The notes under the pieces: model-generated | The model's input: the letters and a program-made list of their open reading frames with translations, nothing else | Database searches by the model: none | Told to the model about the DNA's origin: nothing | NCBI GenBank assembly: GCA_013791675.1 | Contig: VMTI01000296.1 | Span: 1-6,264, forward strand | DNA: 6,264 nucleotides | Reading direction: 5' to 3' | Source of the DNA: a bacterium | GTDB lineage: Bacteria; CG03 | Shown: one piece after another, positions 5,425 through 6,264 of the stretch | How the letters are laid out: each line of letters starts with the position of its first letter | How positions within the stretch are numbered: position 1 is the stretch's first letter | Made by a program: the position numbers and the translations under genes

Positions 5425-6151
5425 AACAGCTCCCGAAATAGACGGGATTAGAAGGAGCTGCAAACTATTAAAAAAAATGAGTGATATGATTTCGACCCAC
5501 ATAGCCGCCGGCAGAAAAACGGAAGATATTGCGAATCTTGCCGAGGAATTTATATATTCCAATGGCGCTGTTCCGGCTTTTCCGCCCGAGGGTTTTCCCT
5601 CGTGCATATGCGTTTCCGTCAATGACGAGGTTGTTCACGGAATTCCGGGGGATTATGTTATGCAGGACGGCGATCTTGTGAGTGTTGATATGGGGCTTAT
5701 TCTTGACGGTTATTATTCGGATATGGCGATAAGCGCCGTTGCCGGGTCAGCTTCGTCCGAGGCGCAAAATCTTATGGATGTGACGGCGGAATGTCTCAAA
5801 AAGGGCATGGAGCAATTCAGGGCGGGAAATCATCTTGGGGATATATCGCACGCGATAGCGTCGTTCGCGGAAAAAAACGGTTTTTCGGTTGTCCGGCAGT
5901 TCACCGGCCACGGTATCGGAGTAGAGCTTCACGAGGAGCCTCAAATACTTAATTACGGCCGTCCCGGTACGGGGCCTGAGCTTAAAAACGGAATGGTTTT
6001 TGCTATTGAACCTATGATAAACGCGGGGAGCTGGGAAGTGAGGATAGATGATAACGGCTGGACGGCGCGCACTTCCGACGGAAGCCTTTCCGCTCATTTC
6101 GAGCATACGGTTGCATTGGTTGACGGTGTGGGTGAGATTTTAACGGCATGA
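5411..6151 (+). CDS. map: Methionine aminopeptidase type I, probable AUA start
   Basis: This enzyme removes the initiator Met from new proteins, using two metal ions. From ATA 5411 it has 246 residues, the normal type Ia length. Metal ligands are D93 (SVDMG), D104 (YYSDMA), H167 (GHGIG), E200 (AIEPM) and E231 (FEHTV). H76 (VVHGIP) and H174 (LHEEP) are the substrate-site His residues. The first ATG (5477) would give only 224 residues and cut the first helix. Upstream in frame, IKTAPEIDGIRRSCKLL aligns gap-free with the conserved start of the family (IKTPEEIEKMREAGRL). TAG at 5408 closes the frame just before. No ATG, GTG or TTG occurs from 5411 to 5476; only ATA (5411, 5414, 5438) or ATT (5420, 5447) are available. 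GGAGG at 5400-5404 favours 5411. A sequence error at the start codon is the main alternative. It overlaps infA by ATGA. Confidence 0.9.
   Translation: MIKIKTAPEIDGIRRSCKLLKKMSDMISTHIAAGRKTEDIANLAEEFIYSNGAVPAFPPEGFPSCICVSVNDEVVHGIPGDYVMQDGDLVSVDMGLILDGYYSDMAISAVAGSASSEAQNLMDVTAECLKKGMEQFRAGNHLGDISHAIASFAEKNGFSVVRQFTGHGIGVELHEEPQILNYGRPGTGPELKNGMVFAIEPMINAGSWEVRIDDNGWTARTSDGSLSAHFEHTVALVDGVGEILTA
5427..5460 (+). promoter_or_regulatory. RNA hairpin just inside the start of map
   Basis: CAGCTCC (5427-5433) is perfectly complementary to GGAGCTG (5454-5460), giving a 7-bp stem with a 20-base loop. In an alternative fold, TCCCG (5431-5435) pairs with CGGGA (5443-5447) around a 7-base loop, with CAGC/GCTG (5427-5430/5457-5460) as a lower stem. 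Either fold starts 16 bases after ATA 5411, and the 7-bp fold hides most of the SD-like AAGGAG at 5452-5457. No T-run follows on the + strand, so it is not a forward terminator. It could slow ribosomes at the weak start or block internal initiation at ATG 5477. The bases are also coding, so function is inferred only. Confidence 0.45.
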
Positions 6152-6264
6152 CTAAAGAAGAAAAAATAGAGATGAGCGGAATGGTTGTAAAGGCTCTCGG
6201 TAACGCTGTTTTCAGAGTGCAGCTTGACGATGCTCATGAGATGTCGGCGCATATATCGGGTAAA
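6148..6264 (+). CDS. infA: Translation initiation factor IF-1, N-terminal half (partial)
   Basis: IF-1 is a small OB-fold protein that binds the 30S A site and helps IF-2 and IF-3 select the initiator tRNA and start codon. Only 39 codons are in the window; the full protein has about 72 residues. The start MTKEEKIEMSGMVVKALGNA and the following FRVQLDDAHEM, then HISGK, match the family closely (EMQGxVxExLPNxxFRVxLxNGHxVxAHISGK). The residues DDAHEMSAHI replace the more common NGHxVxAHI. The ATG overlaps the map stop (ATGA). The secY-adk-map-infA order is common outside Proteobacteria, and rpmJ and rpsM would be expected next. IF-1 is functionally tied to start-codon fidelity, of interest beside a gene with a probable AUA start. 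Confidence 0.97.
   Translation, partial: MTKEEKIEMSGMVVKALGNAVFRVQLDDAHEMSAHISGK

Noticed and set aside
5411..5460. Minus-strand intrinsic terminator: the 5427-5460 stem followed by a T-rich stretch on the minus strand (complement of 5411-5426).
   Set aside because: There is no minus-strand gene to terminate, the loop is long, and the T-rich stretch is interrupted. It is more simply explained as coding sequence with an inverted repeat.
5747..6106. Open frame of 119 codons on the minus strand within map.
   Set aside because: It lies wholly antisense to well-conserved map codons including the metal ligands, with no ribosome-binding site or recognisable motif seen. Shadow ORF.
1..6264. An undescribed multi-gene system, mobile element, CRISPR array or defence island.
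   Set aside because: Every substantial plus-strand reading frame is a known spc-operon or neighbouring housekeeping gene, gene spacing is minimal, and no direct repeats or foreign-looking segment was found.

Overview
The window is a slice of the conserved bacterial ribosomal-protein superoperon (S10-spc-alpha). All genes lie on the + strand, packed end to end, in the order rplN(end) - rplX - rplE - rpsN - rpsH - rplF - rplR - rpsE - rplO - secY - adk - map - infA(start). The run secY-adk-map-infA is the arrangement seen in Gram-positive and many deep or uncultured bacterial lineages, not the enterobacterial one (secY-rpmJ). Nothing mobile, no tRNA or rRNA, no CRISPR and no long non-coding stretch is present. 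The chromosome is moderately AT-leaning. The lineage cannot be fixed from the sequence alone. The gene order, the short zinc-ribbon S14, the zinc-ribbon L24, the zinc-type adenylate kinase and several r-protein departures from consensus suggest a bacterium outside Proteobacteria, perhaps an uncultured phylum.

Layout. Positions 1-3476 encode ribosomal proteins L14 (end only), L24, L5, S14, S8, L6, L18, S5 and L15. Positions 3473-4789 encode SecY, the core of the protein-export channel. Positions 4786-5424 encode adenylate kinase, 5411-6151 methionine aminopeptidase, and 6148-6264 the first half of initiation factor IF1. The genes supply ribosome parts, the membrane channel that docks on the ribosome, nucleotide balancing, removal of the first Met from new proteins, and translation initiation. 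Nearly every junction is a 1-base TAATG or 4-base ATGA overlap, or a gap of 1-9 bases. This points to one polycistronic message with translational coupling. I see no convincing internal promoter or terminator.

Most worth a second look: (1) map has no ATG, GTG or TTG start that gives a complete protein. Its conserved N-terminus is encoded in frame upstream of the first ATG (5477), and the only candidate start codons are ATA or ATT. The first ATA (5411) follows a well-placed GGAGG, so this may be a rare AUA-initiated gene, with an RNA hairpin just downstream. (2) rpmD (L30) is absent from its usual place between rpsE and rplO. (3) L15 has a Lys-rich C-terminal tail entered through a run of nine A; one extra A would end the protein at the normal length. 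(4) Two tiny ORFs end in ATGA overlaps at the starts of rpsH and rplF. (5) L5, S8, L18, S5 and L15 differ from consensus at usually conserved places. There is no sign of an unknown multi-gene system here; the novelty is in details of a housekeeping operon.
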